From NCBI RefSeq assembly GCF_009363715.1, contig NZ_CP045404.1:3812001-3876000 (forward strand): 64,000 nt of DNA, given 5' to 3'. Below are positions 52,622-63,097 of this stretch, piece by piece. Positions within the stretch are counted from its first letter, which is position 1. Each line of letters opens with the position of its first letter. Made by a program: the position numbers and the translations under genes. This stretch comes from Roseovarius sp. THAF9 (GTDB taxonomy: Bacteria > Pseudomonadota > Alphaproteobacteria > Rhodobacterales > Rhodobacteraceae). The notes under the pieces were generated by a model. The model saw nothing but the letters and a program-made list of their open reading frames with translations, ran no database searches and was not told where the DNA came from.

Positions 52622-53313
52622 GTCAGTTGCTTCCAGAGCGCGCCGTCGCCCATGTGTTCCACGAATGCCTGGTGCGCGGCGCGTTCTTCTTCGCTTAGGC
52701 GTGACGGCAACGGTTTCGACCTCGGGCCGGGATGCCAGTCGGTTTCGGCGCTGGCTTCCGTTGTTTCCGGAGAGTAGGCGCCCGCCAATCCGAAATCGGG
52801 CTGCCGACCGCCGATCAGCTCCAGATAGACTTCGGCAAGGATCTCGGAGTCGAGCAAGGCTCCGTGCAGAGTGCGTGATGAATTGTCGATTCCGAAACGC
52901 CGGCACAACGCATCCAGCGAAGCAGGCGAGCCCGGGAATTTTCGCCGGGCGATGTCGAGCGTGTCGATGGCCTGTTCCCACGGGATCTTCGCCATGTTGA
53001 GCCATCCGAGCTCCGCGTTCAGGAATTTCATGTCAAAAGCGGCGTTGTGTATCACCAGCTTGGCGTCGCCGATGAAATCGACGAAGTTTTGCGCGATCTT
53101 TTCAAAAACCGGCTTGTCGCGCAGAAAGTCGTCCCCAAGGCCATGCACCTCGAACGCTTCTTGTGGCATCGAGCGGCGCGGATTGATGTATTCGTGAAAA
53201 GTACGTCCTGTCGGCATATGGTTGTAGAGTTCGACCGCACCAATCTCGACAATCCGGTCGCCCTGCTCGGGGTCAAAGCCAGTGGTTTCGGTGTCGAGCA
53301 CGATTTCACGCAT
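52618..53313 (-). CDS. dnaQ: DNA polymerase III epsilon subunit (3'-5' proofreading exonuclease)
   Basis: A 231-residue DEDDh exonuclease. Exo I is [11 protein letters not shown] (Asp7, Glu9), Exo [15 protein letters not shown], and Exo [22 protein letters not shown] with the catalytic His and Asp. The C-terminal tail binds the alpha subunit. ATG at 53313 is used; an upstream in-frame start lies within coaE. It overlaps the coaE stop by eight bases and ends the maf-aroE-coaE-dnaQ run. Confidence 0.96.
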   Translation of the reverse strand: MREIVLDTETTGFDPEQGDRIVEIGAVELYNHMPTGRTFHEYINPRRSMPQEAFEVHGLGDDFLRDKPVFEKIAQNFVDFIGDAKLVIHNAAFDMKFLNAELGWLNMAKIPWEQAIDTLDIARRKFPGSPASLDALCRRFGIDNSSRTLHGALLDSEILAEVYLELIGGRQPDFGLAGAYSPETTEASAETDWHPGPRSKPLPSRLSEEERAAHQAFVEHMGDGALWKQLT

Positions 53314-53899
53314 GGGTCTGCCTGTTCTGAATGTCGTTGAGGATATCCTGGACCTGTGCGCGGGCATGTTCAAGCGTATCGGTTACGACAACATAATCAG
53401 CGCGGGCGCGTTTTTCCGCGTCCGGTAACTGCTTGGCCAGGATCGCTTGAAACTGTTCTTCGATCATGGTGCCGCGCTCCATCACGCGAGCCCTCTGCGT
53501 TTCGGGCGAGACTGTCACGCAGACGGTGGCGTCCATCTGTGCGTCCGCGCCGGTTTCGAACAAAAGAGGGATATCCAGAACCGTGACATCCGTACCTGTG
53601 TCTGACAGGAAAGCGGCGCGGTCTTCGCCAACAAGGGGATGCACGATGCTTTCGATCTTCTTGAGAGCGTTCGGATCTTTGTCAATGAGCGACTTCAGGC
53701 GGTCGCGCGACACCGCGTCATGGACGATTGCCGATGGGAACACCTTGCCGATGGGTGCAACCGCAGCGCCACCTTTCGCATAAAGACGGTGCACCGCGGC
53801 ATCGGCATCCCAAACCGCACAGCCGTTCTCGGCAAAAAGCTTCGCCGTGGTGGATTTGCCCATCCCGATCGAGCCGGTCAGGCCCAGTTTGAACGTCAT
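53306..53899 (-). CDS. coaE: Dephospho-CoA kinase
   Basis: The last enzyme of coenzyme A synthesis (197 residues). The P-loop is [17 protein letters not shown] (6-22), followed by [16 protein letters not shown] with the conserved DAD and [22 protein letters not shown]. It overlaps aroE by four bases and dnaQ by eight. Confidence 0.97.
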   Translation of the reverse strand: MTFKLGLTGSIGMGKSTTAKLFAENGCAVWDADAAVHRLYAKGGAAVAPIGKVFPSAIVHDAVSRDRLKSLIDKDPNALKKIESIVHPLVGEDRAAFLSDTGTDVTVLDIPLLFETGADAQMDATVCVTVSPETQRARVMERGTMIEEQFQAILAKQLPDAEKRARADYVVVTDTLEHARAQVQDILNDIQNRQTHA

Positions 53900-54729
53900 C
53901 GCAATGCCGCTGCGCGCGTCGCGCTGTCCACTTGGGGACGTATGCCAAACCAGCGTTCAAAGGCAGGAACCGCCTGATGCAGCAGCATACCCAGGCCATC
54001 TACTGTTTGGCAGCCCAGTTCCTCGGCCTCGGCCAGAAGGCGGGTTTTAAGTGGCGCGTAAACAAGGTCAGTGACCAATGTGCCCTTGTGCAAACCGTCA
54101 AGTGGAACACGCAGCGGCGGTTTTCCCATCATCCCTAGAGAGGTTGTGTTCACGACCGTTGCCGCATCTTCCATCATATTGCCGGCCTGCACCCAATCGA
54201 CCACCATGATGCGTTTGCCGAACTCGGTTTTCAGAGCATCTGCGCGAACACGGGTCCGGTTGGCTATCATGATCTCGGGCACCCCGACCTCGAGCAGGGC
54301 CGAGACGACTGCGCGTGCTGCGCCGCCCGCGCCCAGCAAGGCCGCCGGCCCGGCCTTGGGGTTCCACTCAGGTGCGTTCTGCCTGAGGTTCTGGATGAAA
54401 CCAACGCCATCGGTATTGTCGGCATGAATCTTGCCATCCTTGCGGAATATGAGCGTGTTGGCCGCCCCGATCAGCGTGGCACGATCTGTGATCAGGTCGG
54501 CAATCTCCAGCACCTTTTCCTTGTGCGGGACGGTGATGTTGACGCCGACGAATCCCATTTTCGGCAGGGTGCGGAGCACGTGTTCAAGATCGTCGGGCGC
54601 GACATCCATCGGTATATAGTATCCAGGGATGCCATGGGTCTTGAGCCAGTGGCTGTGGATCTGAGGGGATTTCGAATGCGCGACCGGTGATCCGATCACA
54701 GCCGCCAACGGTATCCTGTTCTCGCTCAT
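53896..54729 (-). CDS. aroE: Shikimate dehydrogenase
   Basis: An NADPH-dependent enzyme of the shikimate path (277 residues), reducing 3-dehydroshikimate. Substrate residues are in [13 protein letters not shown] and [15 protein letters not shown] (catalytic lysine), with NTDGVGF later; the cofactor loop is [19 protein letters not shown] followed by ANRTRVRAD, whose arginine favours NADPH. It overlaps maf and coaE by four bases each. Confidence 0.97.
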   Translation of the reverse strand: MSENRIPLAAVIGSPVAHSKSPQIHSHWLKTHGIPGYYIPMDVAPDDLEHVLRTLPKMGFVGVNITVPHKEKVLEIADLITDRATLIGAANTLIFRKDGKIHADNTDGVGFIQNLRQNAPEWNPKAGPAALLGAGGAARAVVSALLEVGVPEIMIANRTRVRADALKTEFGKRIMVVDWVQAGNMMEDAATVVNTTSLGMMGKPPLRVPLDGLHKGTLVTDLVYAPLKTRLLAEAEELGCQTVDGLGMLLHQAVPAFERWFGIRPQVDSATRAAALR

Positions 54730-55325
54730 GTCTCGATATCTCCGCGCAGGGCCAGGTAAGACAGTAGTTCAAGAAGCGGCAATCCCAGGACGTTGAAGTA
54801 ATCCCCGTGAACCTGGCTGAACAGCCGAACTCCCTCTTCCTCCAGCTTGTATGCCCCGACGGCGTGCCGGATGCTATCCCAGTTACGGCTGACATACCCT
54901 TGAAGATACGCATCGGAAACATCACGCATCATCATGCGCACCACGCCGACATGACGCCAGACAGCCTTGCCGTCTTCGCAGATTACCGCGGCGGACAGCA
55001 GTTCGTGCCGTTTGCCGCGCATCGCACGCAGCTGTTCCAGCGCTTGCTGCGGAGTTTCGGATTTCGACAGGATCTGGCTTTCGAAGCTGAGAACCTGATC
55101 GCAACCTATGACAAGCGCGCCCGGGTTACGCGCGCTTTGCTTGCTGGCCTTCAGCTCCGCCAGCGCATCGGCGATGTCGCGCGGCGAGGCGGATTCGGCA
55201 ATCATCGACTCGCGGACCGCATCCTCATCGACGCGTGCCGGAGAAACCTGGATATCCAGACCAGCATTCCGCAGAAGCGTTTTCCTGATTTCCGACCCCG
55301 AAGCTAGAATGATCCTGCGTGGCAT
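54726..55325 (-). CDS. maf: Maf family nucleoside-triphosphate pyrophosphatase
   Basis: A 199-residue house-cleaning pyrophosphatase that hydrolyses non-canonical or excess nucleoside triphosphates and in some bacteria affects septation. Segments [31 protein letters not shown] and [11 protein letters not shown] are family-typical. It is the first gene of the maf-aroE-coaE-dnaQ run, transcribed away from the proposed origin. A DnaA-like box (one mismatch) overlaps its start codon. Confidence 0.95.
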   Translation of the reverse strand: MPRRIILASGSEIRKTLLRNAGLDIQVSPARVDEDAVRESMIAESASPRDIADALAELKASKQSARNPGALVIGCDQVLSFESQILSKSETPQQALEQLRAMRGKRHELLSAAVICEDGKAVWRHVGVVRMMMRDVSDAYLQGYVSRNWDSIRHAVGAYKLEEEGVRLFSQVHGDYFNVLGLPLLELLSYLALRGDIET

Positions 55326-55744
55326 GTGGATATCCCATTGTATATCTCTACTCGGTTTTAGGGATAGATCGGAGAAGATTCCAACACTTCCGGATCCGAC
55401 GGAAAAAGCAGCTCTTCTCGCCGGATTTCAAGGGTCTTTTGCACTTGAGGATATGGAAAACATCTCATCGGGGAAAACGCCCAATGGTTCACGCTTTAGG
55501 TTTATTCATCCACCGGTTCTTTTTTCGTGAGGCGAGAAATATTTATATTTATTACAAATACTTAAGTTTACGAGAGAATAATGCGACTCATGTATTCTAC
55601 AAGTTTATCCACACATAAAAGTTGCTTGGGACAAATCACGTATAAACCCGTAATCCCCAGCTTTGCCTCCCTACTACAAAATCATCATCCTTTTTCTTTC
55701 TATATTTATTTATTAGGAGGAGAGCAGGAAGATACGGGGAAAAC
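55326..55744. other. oriC: Candidate chromosomal replication origin (oriC)
   Basis: A ~420-base A/T-rich gap, much longer than others here, between the divergent maf and hemJ genes. It has one perfect DnaA box (55605-55613), one box with a single mismatch (55325-55333), an A/T-rich run (55540-55600) fit for unwinding, and GANTC methylation sites (GATTC near 55378, GACTC at 55585). The genes around it (maf-aroE-coaE-dnaQ on one side, hemJ-rho-mnmE-mnmG-rsmG-parAB with parS on the other) are the usual neighbours of alphaproteobacterial origins. The short ORFs in it lack support. The box count is low for oriC. Confidence 0.55.
55605..55613 (+). promoter_or_regulatory. Perfect DnaA box
   Basis: TTATCCACA, an exact match to the DnaA consensus, in the A/T-rich gap before hemJ. 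Confidence 0.7.
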
Positions 55745-56194
55745 ATGACTGACCTACTGGCCTCGGTTTATCCATGGACCAAATCGCTCCATATCATGGC
55801 TGTGATTACCTGGATGGCAGGTCTTTTCTATCTTCCCCGTCTTTTCGTTTATCACGCTGAACAATCTGAGCCTGGAGACAGTCGCGACGAAGTGTTTCAG
55901 ACGATGGAACGCAAGCTTTTGCGGGTCATTATGAATCCGGCGATGATCGTCGCCTGGGGTGCGGGCCTTATGCTGGTTGCCACGCCTGGGATTGTCGATT
56001 GGGGCGCGGTGTGGCCGTATTTCAAGCTGGCCGGCGTGCTCGGCATGACGTGGTTCCATCACTGGCTGGGACGGCAGCGCAACGCGTTCGCGAACGGCGC
56101 CGCGGCCTCGTCCGGTCGCCATTACCGGATGATGAACGAGGTTCCGACGATCCTGATGGTCGTGATCGTCGTGTCCGTGGTCGTGAAGTTCTGA
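55745..56194 (+). CDS. hemJ: Protoporphyrinogen oxidase HemJ
   Basis: A 149-residue membrane enzyme that oxidises protoporphyrinogen IX in haem (and, where present, bacteriochlorophyll) synthesis. It has four hydrophobic helices and the conserved WTKSLHIMAVITWMAGLFYLPRLFVYH with the essential histidine near residue 16, then LLRVIMNPAMIVAW and KLAGVLGMTWFHHWL. A strong ribosome site (AGGAGGAGAG) lies upstream. In many relatives hemE stands just before hemJ; it is absent here. Confidence 0.94.
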   Translation: MTDLLASVYPWTKSLHIMAVITWMAGLFYLPRLFVYHAEQSEPGDSRDEVFQTMERKLLRVIMNPAMIVAWGAGLMLVATPGIVDWGAVWPYFKLAGVLGMTWFHHWLGRQRNAFANGAAASSGRHYRMMNEVPTILMVVIVVSVVVKF

Positions 56195-56319
56195 GATTGA
56201 CTCGCGGCGTCACTGATCCTAGGTAGCGTACAGCGGTGCCCGTCCGGGTTTGCCGTCTTCCACAAGAACATATCTGAATGGCCGCGTCCTGCACGCGTCT
56301 ATTTCGCAAGGACCTATCC

Positions 56320-57591
56320 ATGTCTGACGAACGTTTGAACCTGTCCGATCTCAAGAAGCAAACCGCCAAGGATCTGCTTTCGATGGCTGAAGAGCTGGAG
56401 ATCGAGAATGCCTCCACCATGCGCAAGGGGGAGATGATGTTTCAGATCCTCCGCGAACGTGCCGACGAAGGCTGGGTCGTTTACGGCGACGGAACGCTGG
56501 AGGTTCTGCAAGACGGTTTCGGATTTCTGCGCTCTTCGGAAGCGAATTATCTGCCGGGCCCGGATGATATCTATGTCTCGCCCGAGACGATCCGCAAACA
56601 TTCGTTGAGGACCGGCGACACGATAGAAGGAGAAATCAAGGCGCCCGAAGAGAACGAGCGGTATTTCGTGCTTACGTCGGTGACCCAGATCAACTTTGCC
56701 GACCCGGAGAATGCAAAACACAAGATCGCGTTCGACAACCTGACGCCGCTTTATCCCGATGAGCGCCTTCAAATGGAAATCGACGATCCGACCATAAAAG
56801 ACAAGTCTGCCCGGGTCATCGACCTGGTGGCGCCCATCGGCAAGGGGCAGCGGTCACTGATCGTGGCGCCGCCACGGACGGGTAAGACGGTTATTCTTCA
56901 GAACATCGCGAGCAGCATCGAGCGGAACCATCCCGAGTGTTATCTGATCGTTCTCCTGATCGATGAACGGCCCGAGGAGGTCACGGACATGCAGCGTTCC
57001 GTGAAAGGAGAGGTCATCAGCTCGACCTTTGACGAGCCGGCGGCCCGGCACGTCGCCGTGGCGGAAATGGTGATAGAGAAAGCCAAGCGTCTGGTTGAGC
57101 ACAAACGAGATGTTGTTATTCTTCTCGACTCAATCACAAGACTTGGTAGAGCATACAACACAGTCGTGCCATCGTCGGGCAAGGTTCTGACAGGTGGTGT
57201 GGATGCTAACGCCCTCCAACGTCCCAAGAGGTTCTTTGGTGCCGCGCGGAACATCGAAGAAGGCGGTTCGCTGACCATCATTTCTACCGCGCTTATCGAT
57301 ACCGGAAGCCGGATGGACGAAGTGATCTTTGAAGAGTTCAAGGGCACTGGTAACTCTGAGCTGGTTCTAGATCGCAAGATTGCCGACAAGCGCGTCTTCC
57401 CGGCCATCGACATCCTCAAGTCCGGCACGCGGAAAGAGGACCTCTTGATCGACAAGGTCGATTTGCAGAAAACCTATGTGCTGCGCCGGATCCTCAATCC
57501 GATGGGAACAACGGATGCCATTGAGTTCCTGCTTGGGAAACTAAAGCAAACCAAGACGAACTCTGATTTCTTCGATTCCATGAACACCTGA
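56320..57591 (+). CDS. rho: Transcription termination factor Rho
   Basis: The hexameric RNA-translocating ATPase that ends rho-dependent transcription (423 residues). It has the N-terminal [20 protein letters not shown] helix, the RNA-binding cold-shock-like fold ([23 protein letters not shown]), the P-loop [11 protein letters not shown] with Lys189-Thr190, the Walker [17 protein letters not shown] and the Q-loop [28 protein letters not shown] precedes the ATG. It leads into mnmE after only 23 bases. Confidence 0.98.
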   Translation: MSDERLNLSDLKKQTAKDLLSMAEELEIENASTMRKGEMMFQILRERADEGWVVYGDGTLEVLQDGFGFLRSSEANYLPGPDDIYVSPETIRKHSLRTGDTIEGEIKAPEENERYFVLTSVTQINFADPENAKHKIAFDNLTPLYPDERLQMEIDDPTIKDKSARVIDLVAPIGKGQRSLIVAPPRTGKTVILQNIASSIERNHPECYLIVLLIDERPEEVTDMQRSVKGEVISSTFDEPAARHVAVAEMVIEKAKRLVEHKRDVVILLDSITRLGRAYNTVVPSSGKVLTGGVDANALQRPKRFFGAARNIEEGGSLTIISTALIDTGSRMDEVIFEEFKGTGNSELVLDRKIADKRVFPAIDILKSGTRKEDLLIDKVDLQKTYVLRRILNPMGTTDAIEFLLGKLKQTKTNSDFFDSMNT

Positions 57592-57614
57592 AGTGATCAT
57601 CTGCCGGAGGTATC

Positions 57615-58901
57615 ATGGATACCATCTTTGCCCTGTCGACGGCGCCTGGCAAATCGGGCGTAGCTATAATTCGTGTTTCTGGCCCTGACGCTTTTACTGG
57701 CGTGAAGAATTTGGTGGGCGATCTTCCATCGCCTCGACAGACTGCTCTGCGCAATGTGTGTGGACCAAGTGGCGAGTTGATCGATACAGCCCTCACGCTT
57801 GTTTTCAGCGAAGGACATAGTTTTACGGGTGAGCCGACGGTTGAGCTTCAATGTCATGGATCGACTGCTGTCTTGTCTGCGATCCTCGAAGCGCTTGGCC
57901 GGCAGCAAGGGTTTCGGCCCGCCGAGCCCGGTGAGTTTACGCGGCGCGCGTTGGAGAACGAAAGGCTGGATCTTGCCCAAGTCGAAGGGCTTGCCGACCT
58001 GATAGATGCTGAAACCGAAGCGCAGAGGCGTCAAGCGCAGCGAGTGTTGTCCGGTCAGTTGGGCGAGCAAGCCGAGCGATGGCGCGGCAAGTTGATACGT
58101 GCCGCCGCGCTTCTTGAGGCAACCATTGATTTTGCCGACGAAGAAGTGCCCGAAGACGTGTCGCCGGAGGTTATCGGACTTTTGTCAGAAGTTCGCCAAG
58201 AACTGACCGCCGAGATCGCAGGGGTGCAAACTGCGGAGCGTCTTCGTCATGGCTTCGAGGTTGCAATTGTCGGTGCACCCAATATCGGTAAGTCTACATT
58301 GTTGAACGCCTTGGCTGGGCGTGACGCCGCGATCACGTCTGAGGTTGCGGGTACCACGCGGGACGTGATCGAAGTGCGGATGGATTTGCACGGTGTTCCC
58401 GTCACTCTTCTGGATACTGCCGGATTGAGAGAGACTGACGATGTCGTCGAATCGATTGGCGTAGCGAGGGCCAGGTCCCGGGCCGAGGTAGCGGATCTTC
58501 GGGTGTTTCTTGTTGCACCGGGAGAGACGCCGGATCTTCTGCCGCAACAGGATGATGTGGTTCTTGTTGGGAAAGCGGACCTTCATGGGCTCCCGGACAA
58601 CGGCATATCTGGCGTGACCGGTCATGGTGTCTCCGATCTGGTTCGGCGCATCACGGGTATTTTTTCCGCTAGAACATCGCATGTAGGTGTGGCCACACGA
58701 TTTCGGCACAAGCAGTCTTTGGAGGCTGGGGGCATCTATTTGGATAACGCCATGACTATGCTGGCCGCGTCGGACGGCGCGCCGGATCTTAGCGCCGAAG
58801 AGCTGCGAAGTGCTGTGCGCGCTCTTGATTCTCTGGTAGGCCGAGTAGATATCGAAAATATCCTGGATGAAATCTTTGCCAGCTTCTGTCTTGGTAAGTA
58901 G
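57615..58901 (+). CDS. mnmE: tRNA uridine-34 modification GTPase MnmE
   Basis: A 428-residue GTPase that with MnmG makes the cmnm5 group at U34 of certain tRNAs. The N-terminal folate-binding domain starts [23 protein letters not shown]; the inserted G domain has [14 protein letters not shown] and [10 protein letters not shown]; the protein ends with FCLGK, holding the C-terminal catalytic cysteine. It ends five bases before the mnmG start and parS. Confidence 0.97.
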   Translation: MDTIFALSTAPGKSGVAIIRVSGPDAFTGVKNLVGDLPSPRQTALRNVCGPSGELIDTALTLVFSEGHSFTGEPTVELQCHGSTAVLSAILEALGRQQGFRPAEPGEFTRRALENERLDLAQVEGLADLIDAETEAQRRQAQRVLSGQLGEQAERWRGKLIRAAALLEATIDFADEEVPEDVSPEVIGLLSEVRQELTAEIAGVQTAERLRHGFEVAIVGAPNIGKSTLLNALAGRDAAITSEVAGTTRDVIEVRMDLHGVPVTLLDTAGLRETDDVVESIGVARARSRAEVADLRVFLVAPGETPDLLPQQDDVVLVGKADLHGLPDNGISGVTGHGVSDLVRRITGIFSARTSHVGVATRFRHKQSLEAGGIYLDNAMTMLAASDGAPDLSAEELRSAVRALDSLVGRVDIENILDEIFASFCLGK

Positions 58902-58905
58902 CGGA

Positions 58906-60777
58906 GTGTTTCACGTGAAACATTTTGACGTCATTGTCATCGGCGGCGGACATGCCGGCACAGATGCAGCACATGCCGCAGCCCGGATGGGCGCACGAAC
59001 CGCGCTGGTTACACTTACCAAAGCGTCCATCGGTGTCATGTCGTGCAACCCCGCGATTGGCGGGCTTGGGAAAGGTCATCTTGTTCGTGAGATCGATGCG
59101 CTGGACGGGTTGATGGCGCGTGTCGCGGATAAGGCGGGTATCCAGTTCCGCTTGCTGAATCGGAAAAAAGGCCCCGCTGTGCAAGGGCCCAGAACACAAG
59201 CCGACCGAAAAATTTATCGCCAGGCCATGCAGTCCGAAATCTTGGCTCAACCAAACCTGACCGTTATTGAAGGCGAAGCCGCTGATTTTATTCTTGAAGG
59301 CGATACTGTTGGCGGGGTCCTGCTGGCGGATGGAAGCGAAGTTCGCGCGCGCGCCGTGGTTTTGACGACGGGAACATTTCTGCGCGGAGTGATCCATATT
59401 GGGGATGTGTCGCGTCCTGGCGGGCGAATGGGCGACAAGCCGTCTGTGGGACTCGCCGAAAGGATTGACGGCTTCGGATTGCCATTGGGCCGTCTAAAAA
59501 CCGGAACACCGCCCAGACTGGATGGAAAAACGATCGCATGGGATTGTCTGGAGATGCAGCCGGCCGATGCCGATCCTGTCTTGTTCTCGTTCTTATCGAC
59601 CGGGCCCTCTGCGCGTCAGGTGTCGTGCGGTATCACCCATACAAACGAGACGACCCACGGCATTATCCGAGACAATCTCGAGCGCTCGGCCATGTACGGA
59701 GGTCATATAGACGGACCCGGACCACGCTATTGTCCCTCAATTGAAGACAAGATCGTGCGGTTTGCAGACAAAACCTCCCACCAGATCTTCTTGGAGCCTG
59801 AAAGTCTTTCTGACAACATTATATACCCAAATGGCATTTCCACGTCCTTACCCGAAGAAATCCAGCGTGAATACGTGAATTCGATCAAGGGGCTTGAGAA
59901 TGCTGAGATCATGCAACCGGGTTACGCGATCGAATACGACTACGTGGATCCGCGCGCACTTGATATGACGTTGGCCGTTCGCTCGGTCCCGGGTCTGTTT
60001 CTTGCTGGTCAGATTAATGGAACCACAGGCTACGAGGAGGCAGCGGCGCAAGGTGTGGTCGCGGGTCTGAACGCAGCGCTTGCTGCGATGAGGCGTGATC
60101 CGATCATTTTCAGTCGCGCCGACAGCTATATCGGCGTTATGATCGATGACTTGACGACGCGCGGCGTGACCGAGCCCTACAGGATGTTTACCTCGCGGGC
60201 CGAGTTTCGGCTATCGTTGCGAGCAGATAACGCGGATCAGCGTTTGACGCCGATTGGGCTGGACGTAGGGTGTATCGGAGCGCGCCGTCGGTCAGCCTTT
60301 GGTGGAAAAATGGACCGGTTGGAGGCCGGTAAGGCAAGAGTGAGAGCCGTGACCTACACGCCAAAGCACCTAAACGATGCTGGCATCAAGGTGAATGAAG
60401 ACGGCGTGAAGCGAGATGGGCTTGCAATGCTTGCGTATCCTGATTTTGACTTCGACGATTTACTTGCGCTAACGCCGGAATTTTCCGACATCGACACAGA
60501 AACGCGCCGTCAGCTTGAGCGAGACTCGCTCTATGCCAACTACATTGCTCGACAGGAACGAGACGTGGCGTTGATGCGAAAAGACGAAAAGCACGTTATC
60601 CCCAGCGATTTCGATTTCAATGCGATTGAAGGGTTGTCTAACGAATTAAAAAGCAAGCTGAGCGCAGCGCGACCTGGAAACTTATCGCAGGCGTCTCGGA
60701 TAGATGGAATGACGCCAGCGGCGCTAACCACGATTCTTGCAAAATTGAGGCAAAAGATGCGGTCAAAATCGGCATGA
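58906..60777 (+). CDS. mnmG: tRNA uridine-34 modification enzyme MnmG (GidA)
   Basis: The FAD-dependent partner of MnmE (623 residues, standard length). I start it at GTG 58906, which gives [20 protein letters not shown]; an upstream ATG at 58867 lies inside mnmE. The first codons are formed by the parS site, so FHVKH is a by-product of ParB binding DNA. Family motifs [28 protein letters not shown] and [16 protein letters not shown] are present. Its stop overlaps the rsmG start by four bases. Confidence 0.97.
   Translation: MFHVKHFDVIVIGGGHAGTDAAHAAARMGARTALVTLTKASIGVMSCNPAIGGLGKGHLVREIDALDGLMARVADKAGIQFRLLNRKKGPAVQGPRTQADRKIYRQAMQSEILAQPNLTVIEGEAADFILEGDTVGGVLLADGSEVRARAVVLTTGTFLRGVIHIGDVSRPGGRMGDKPSVGLAERIDGFGLPLGRLKTGTPPRLDGKTIAWDCLEMQPADADPVLFSFLSTGPSARQVSCGITHTNETTHGIIRDNLERSAMYGGHIDGPGPRYCPSIEDKIVRFADKTSHQIFLEPESLSDNIIYPNGISTSLPEEIQREYVNSIKGLENAEIMQPGYAIEYDYVDPRALDMTLAVRSVPGLFLAGQINGTTGYEEAAAQGVVAGLNAALAAMRRDPIIFSRADSYIGVMIDDLTTRGVTEPYRMFTSRAEFRLSLRADNADQRLTPIGLDVGCIGARRRSAFGGKMDRLEAGKARVRAVTYTPKHLNDAGIKVNEDGVKRDGLAMLAYPDFDFDDLLALTPEFSDIDTETRRQLERDSLYANYIARQERDVALMRKDEKHVIPSDFDFNAIEGLSNELKSKLSAARPGNLSQASRIDGMTPAALTTILAKLRQKMRSKSA
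58907..58922. promoter_or_regulatory. parS site 1 (in the 5' end of mnmG)
   Basis: TGTTTCACGTGAAACA, a perfect 16-base palindrome and exact match to the bacterial parS consensus bound by ParB for chromosome segregation. It covers codons 1-6 of mnmG, about 3.3 kb from the parB gene. Confidence 0.95.
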
Positions 60778-61385
60778 CAATGATCGGCGAACTGAGTGTT
60801 TCACGTGAAACAATAGAAAAGCTTGAGCATTACGCCGATGCCCTCAGAAAGTGGAACGCGAAGATCAACTTGGTCTCGAAATCGACGATTGACGACTTGT
60901 GGGAACGTCATTTTGTGGATTCAGCGCAAGTTTGGCAATTTGCCAATGGCCAAGCAGGCTCTTGGGCGGATCTAGGCTCCGGGGGCGGGTTTCCAGGCCT
61001 CGTCGTCGCAATTATAGCCGCGGAACTTCAAAAAGACTTAAAGGTTACTCTGGTCGAATCTGATCAGCGCAAATCGGCTTTTCTGCGCAGCGTGGCGCGC
61101 GAAACATCGACTGATGCAACCATAATTTCGCAACGTATTGAGGAATTGCCGACGTTGCACGCCGATGTTGTCTCCGCGCGTGCGTTGGCGGACCTGGAGA
61201 CGCTGCTTTCCTTGTCGCATCTGCATTTGGCGCCGCAGGGTTTTATGCTGTTTCCCAAGGGAGAAAACTGGCAGATGGAACTGGCCAAGGCGCAATCGAA
61301 GTGGCGTTTCGACTGCGAGGTTGCTAAAAGTAAAACGAACGAAAAATCCGTTATTCTACGCATCTCAGGAGTATGCCGTGCTTGA
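60774..61385 (+). CDS. rsmG: 16S rRNA (guanine-527-N7)-methyltransferase RsmG
   Basis: A 203-residue SAM-dependent methyltransferase. The SAM loop is [17 protein letters not shown] and the substrate side has [13 protein letters not shown] and [15 protein letters not shown]. Loss gives low-level streptomycin resistance in other bacteria. Codons 8-13 (SVSRETI) are encoded by the second parS site. It overlaps mnmG by four and parA by eight bases. Confidence 0.96.
   Translation: MTMIGELSVSRETIEKLEHYADALRKWNAKINLVSKSTIDDLWERHFVDSAQVWQFANGQAGSWADLGSGGGFPGLVVAIIAAELQKDLKVTLVESDQRKSAFLRSVARETSTDATIISQRIEELPTLHADVVSARALADLETLLSLSHLHLAPQGFMLFPKGENWQMELAKAQSKWRFDCEVAKSKTNEKSVILRISGVCRA
60797..60812. 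promoter_or_regulatory. parS site 2 (in the 5' end of rsmG)
   Basis: A second perfect TGTTTCACGTGAAACA, here read as codons 8-13 of rsmG, 1.9 kb from the first site and 1.4 kb from parB. Confidence 0.95.
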
Positions 61386-62187
61386 CCTCGCGCGCTCTGC
61401 CGGACCAAAAATCATCGCAATCGCGAACCAGAAAGGCGGCGTCGGTAAAACAACAACGACAATCAACCTCGCCGCGGCGCTGGCGGAGGATGCATTTAAC
61501 GTCCTGATCGTCGATCTTGATCCGCAGGGCAACGCGTCTACCGGGCTGGGCATCGAGGCGGATGAGCGAGAATACACGACTTATGAACTGTTGCTTGAGG
61601 AAATCGAGCTAGACAAGGTTATTCGAGAAACCGGACAAACCAACCTTCGTATCGTTCCCGCGACCGTAGACCTCAGCTCGGCCGATATGGAGCTGATCTC
61701 GAATGAGAAACGCAGCTTTCTGTTGCACGATGCCTTGCGGCAGCCTGCGATGGACGGTTTTGGATTCGATTTCATCCTGATCGACTGTCCTCCATCGCTC
61801 AACCTGCTGACCGTGAACGCAATGGTTGCGGCCCATTCTGTATTGGTGCCGCTTCAATCGGAGTTTTTTGCGCTCGAAGGTTTGTCACAGCTCATGCTGA
61901 CAGTCCGGGAAGTGCGCCAATCTGCAAACAAGAATCTTAGGATCGAAGGCGTTGTGTTGACCATGTATGACGGCCGGAACAACCTGTCTTCCCAAGTCGA
62001 GCAGGATGCGCGTGATAATCTTGGGCCTTTGGTGTTTCAAACAAAGATACCGCGGAATGTCAGGGTCAGTGAGGCGCCATCTTATGCCGTTCCGGTTTTG
62101 TCATATGATCCCGGTTCCAAGGGGGCAGAAGCCTATCGTGCGTTGGCACGAGAATTGGTGACAAACAACAAGCGGCAGGCGGCATAA
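61378..62187 (+). CDS. parA: Chromosome partitioning ATPase ParA
   Basis: A 269-residue deviant Walker ATPase that moves ParB-parS complexes. The P-loop is IANQKGGVGKTTTTINLAAAL, Walker A' DLDPQGNAS, and Walker B LIDCPPSLNLLTVNA. GTG at 61378 is chosen because AGGAG stands seven bases before it and relatives begin (V/M)LDLAR; the longer open frame upstream lies in rsmG. parB follows after ten bases. Confidence 0.97.
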   Translation: MLDLARSAGPKIIAIANQKGGVGKTTTTINLAAALAEDAFNVLIVDLDPQGNASTGLGIEADEREYTTYELLLEEIELDKVIRETGQTNLRIVPATVDLSSADMELISNEKRSFLLHDALRQPAMDGFGFDFILIDCPPSLNLLTVNAMVAAHSVLVPLQSEFFALEGLSQLMLTVREVRQSANKNLRIEGVVLTMYDGRNNLSSQVEQDARDNLGPLVFQTKIPRNVRVSEAPSYAVPVLSYDPGSKGAEAYRALARELVTNNKRQAA

Positions 62188-62197
62188 GGAGAGCGGG

Positions 62198-63097
62198 ATG
62201 TCGGATAAGAAATCAAAGCGGGGACTCGGGCGTGGCTTGTCGGCGTTGATGTCGGATGTAGCGGAGGCGCAGGACGCACCGGAGGATACCGGCAAACCGG
62301 CGGATAAAACGGTTCCGATCGAAAAGATTGAGCCGAACCCCGATCAGCCGCGGCGGGACTTTGACGAAAGTGCCTTGCAAGATTTGGCCTCTTCAATTTC
62401 TGCGAAAGGGATCATTCAACCCCTCATCGTTCGCCCAAACCCGCGAAAAAGCGGCGCATTTGAAATTGTGGCGGGCGAGCGCAGGTGGCGGGCGGCGCAG
62501 GTGGCTAAGCTGCACCAGGTACCGGTTATTGTACGGGAGTTCGATGACACCGAGGTTCTGGAAGTTGCCATCATCGAGAATATCCAGCGTGCAGACCTGA
62601 ACCCGGTCGAAGAAGCCGCCGGATACAGTCAGTTGATGGACCGGTTCGGACATACCCAAGAGAAGCTCGCCCAGGCGCTCGGCAAGAGTAGAAGCTATAT
62701 TGCCAACCTTGTTCGTTTGTTGGGATTGCCTGAGGACGTGCTGACGTATCTACGAGACGGTCGGTTGAGCGCAGGCCACGCGCGGGCATTGATTACGTCG
62801 GACGACCCGTCCGCGCTTGCCGGCCAGGTCGTAAGAAAGGGTCTGTCTGTTCGGGAGACCGAGAAGCTTGCGAAAAAGGATGGTGGCAATATCTTCTCGG
62901 AAGAAAATGGGTACCAAAAGAAAAAAGGGGCACAAAAGGATGCTGACACCAAAGCGCTGGAGGGTGACTTGGCGGCAAACCTTGGGATGAAAGTTGCGCT
63001 GAACCACAAGCCGGGCAAAGAGAACGGCAGCATGACCATTTCCTACGAAAGCCTAGATCAGCTCGACGACTTGTGCAGAAAGCTGACTGGAAGTTAA
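62198..63097 (+). CDS. parB: Chromosome partitioning CTPase/DNA-binding protein ParB
   Basis: A 299-residue protein that binds parS and spreads as a CTP-dependent clamp. It has a basic N terminus (KSKRGLGRGLSALM), the P-loop-like C-motifs PNPDQPRRDF and GERRWRAAQ that bind CTP, helix-turn-helix LAQALGKSRSYIANLVRLL and a C-terminal dimer domain. AAGGAG precedes the ATG. Its stop overlaps the convergent hemW by four bases. Confidence 0.97.
   Translation: MSDKKSKRGLGRGLSALMSDVAEAQDAPEDTGKPADKTVPIEKIEPNPDQPRRDFDESALQDLASSISAKGIIQPLIVRPNPRKSGAFEIVAGERRWRAAQVAKLHQVPVIVREFDDTEVLEVAIIENIQRADLNPVEEAAGYSQLMDRFGHTQEKLAQALGKSRSYIANLVRLLGLPEDVLTYLRDGRLSAGHARALITSDDPSALAGQVVRKGLSVRETEKLAKKDGGNIFSEENGYQKKKGAQKDADTKALEGDLAANLGMKVALNHKPGKENGSMTISYESLDQLDDLCRKLTGS

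Noticed and set aside
55768..55776. DnaA-like box within the hemJ coding region
   Set aside because: TTATCCATG has two mismatches and lies inside coding sequence; not counted for oriC.
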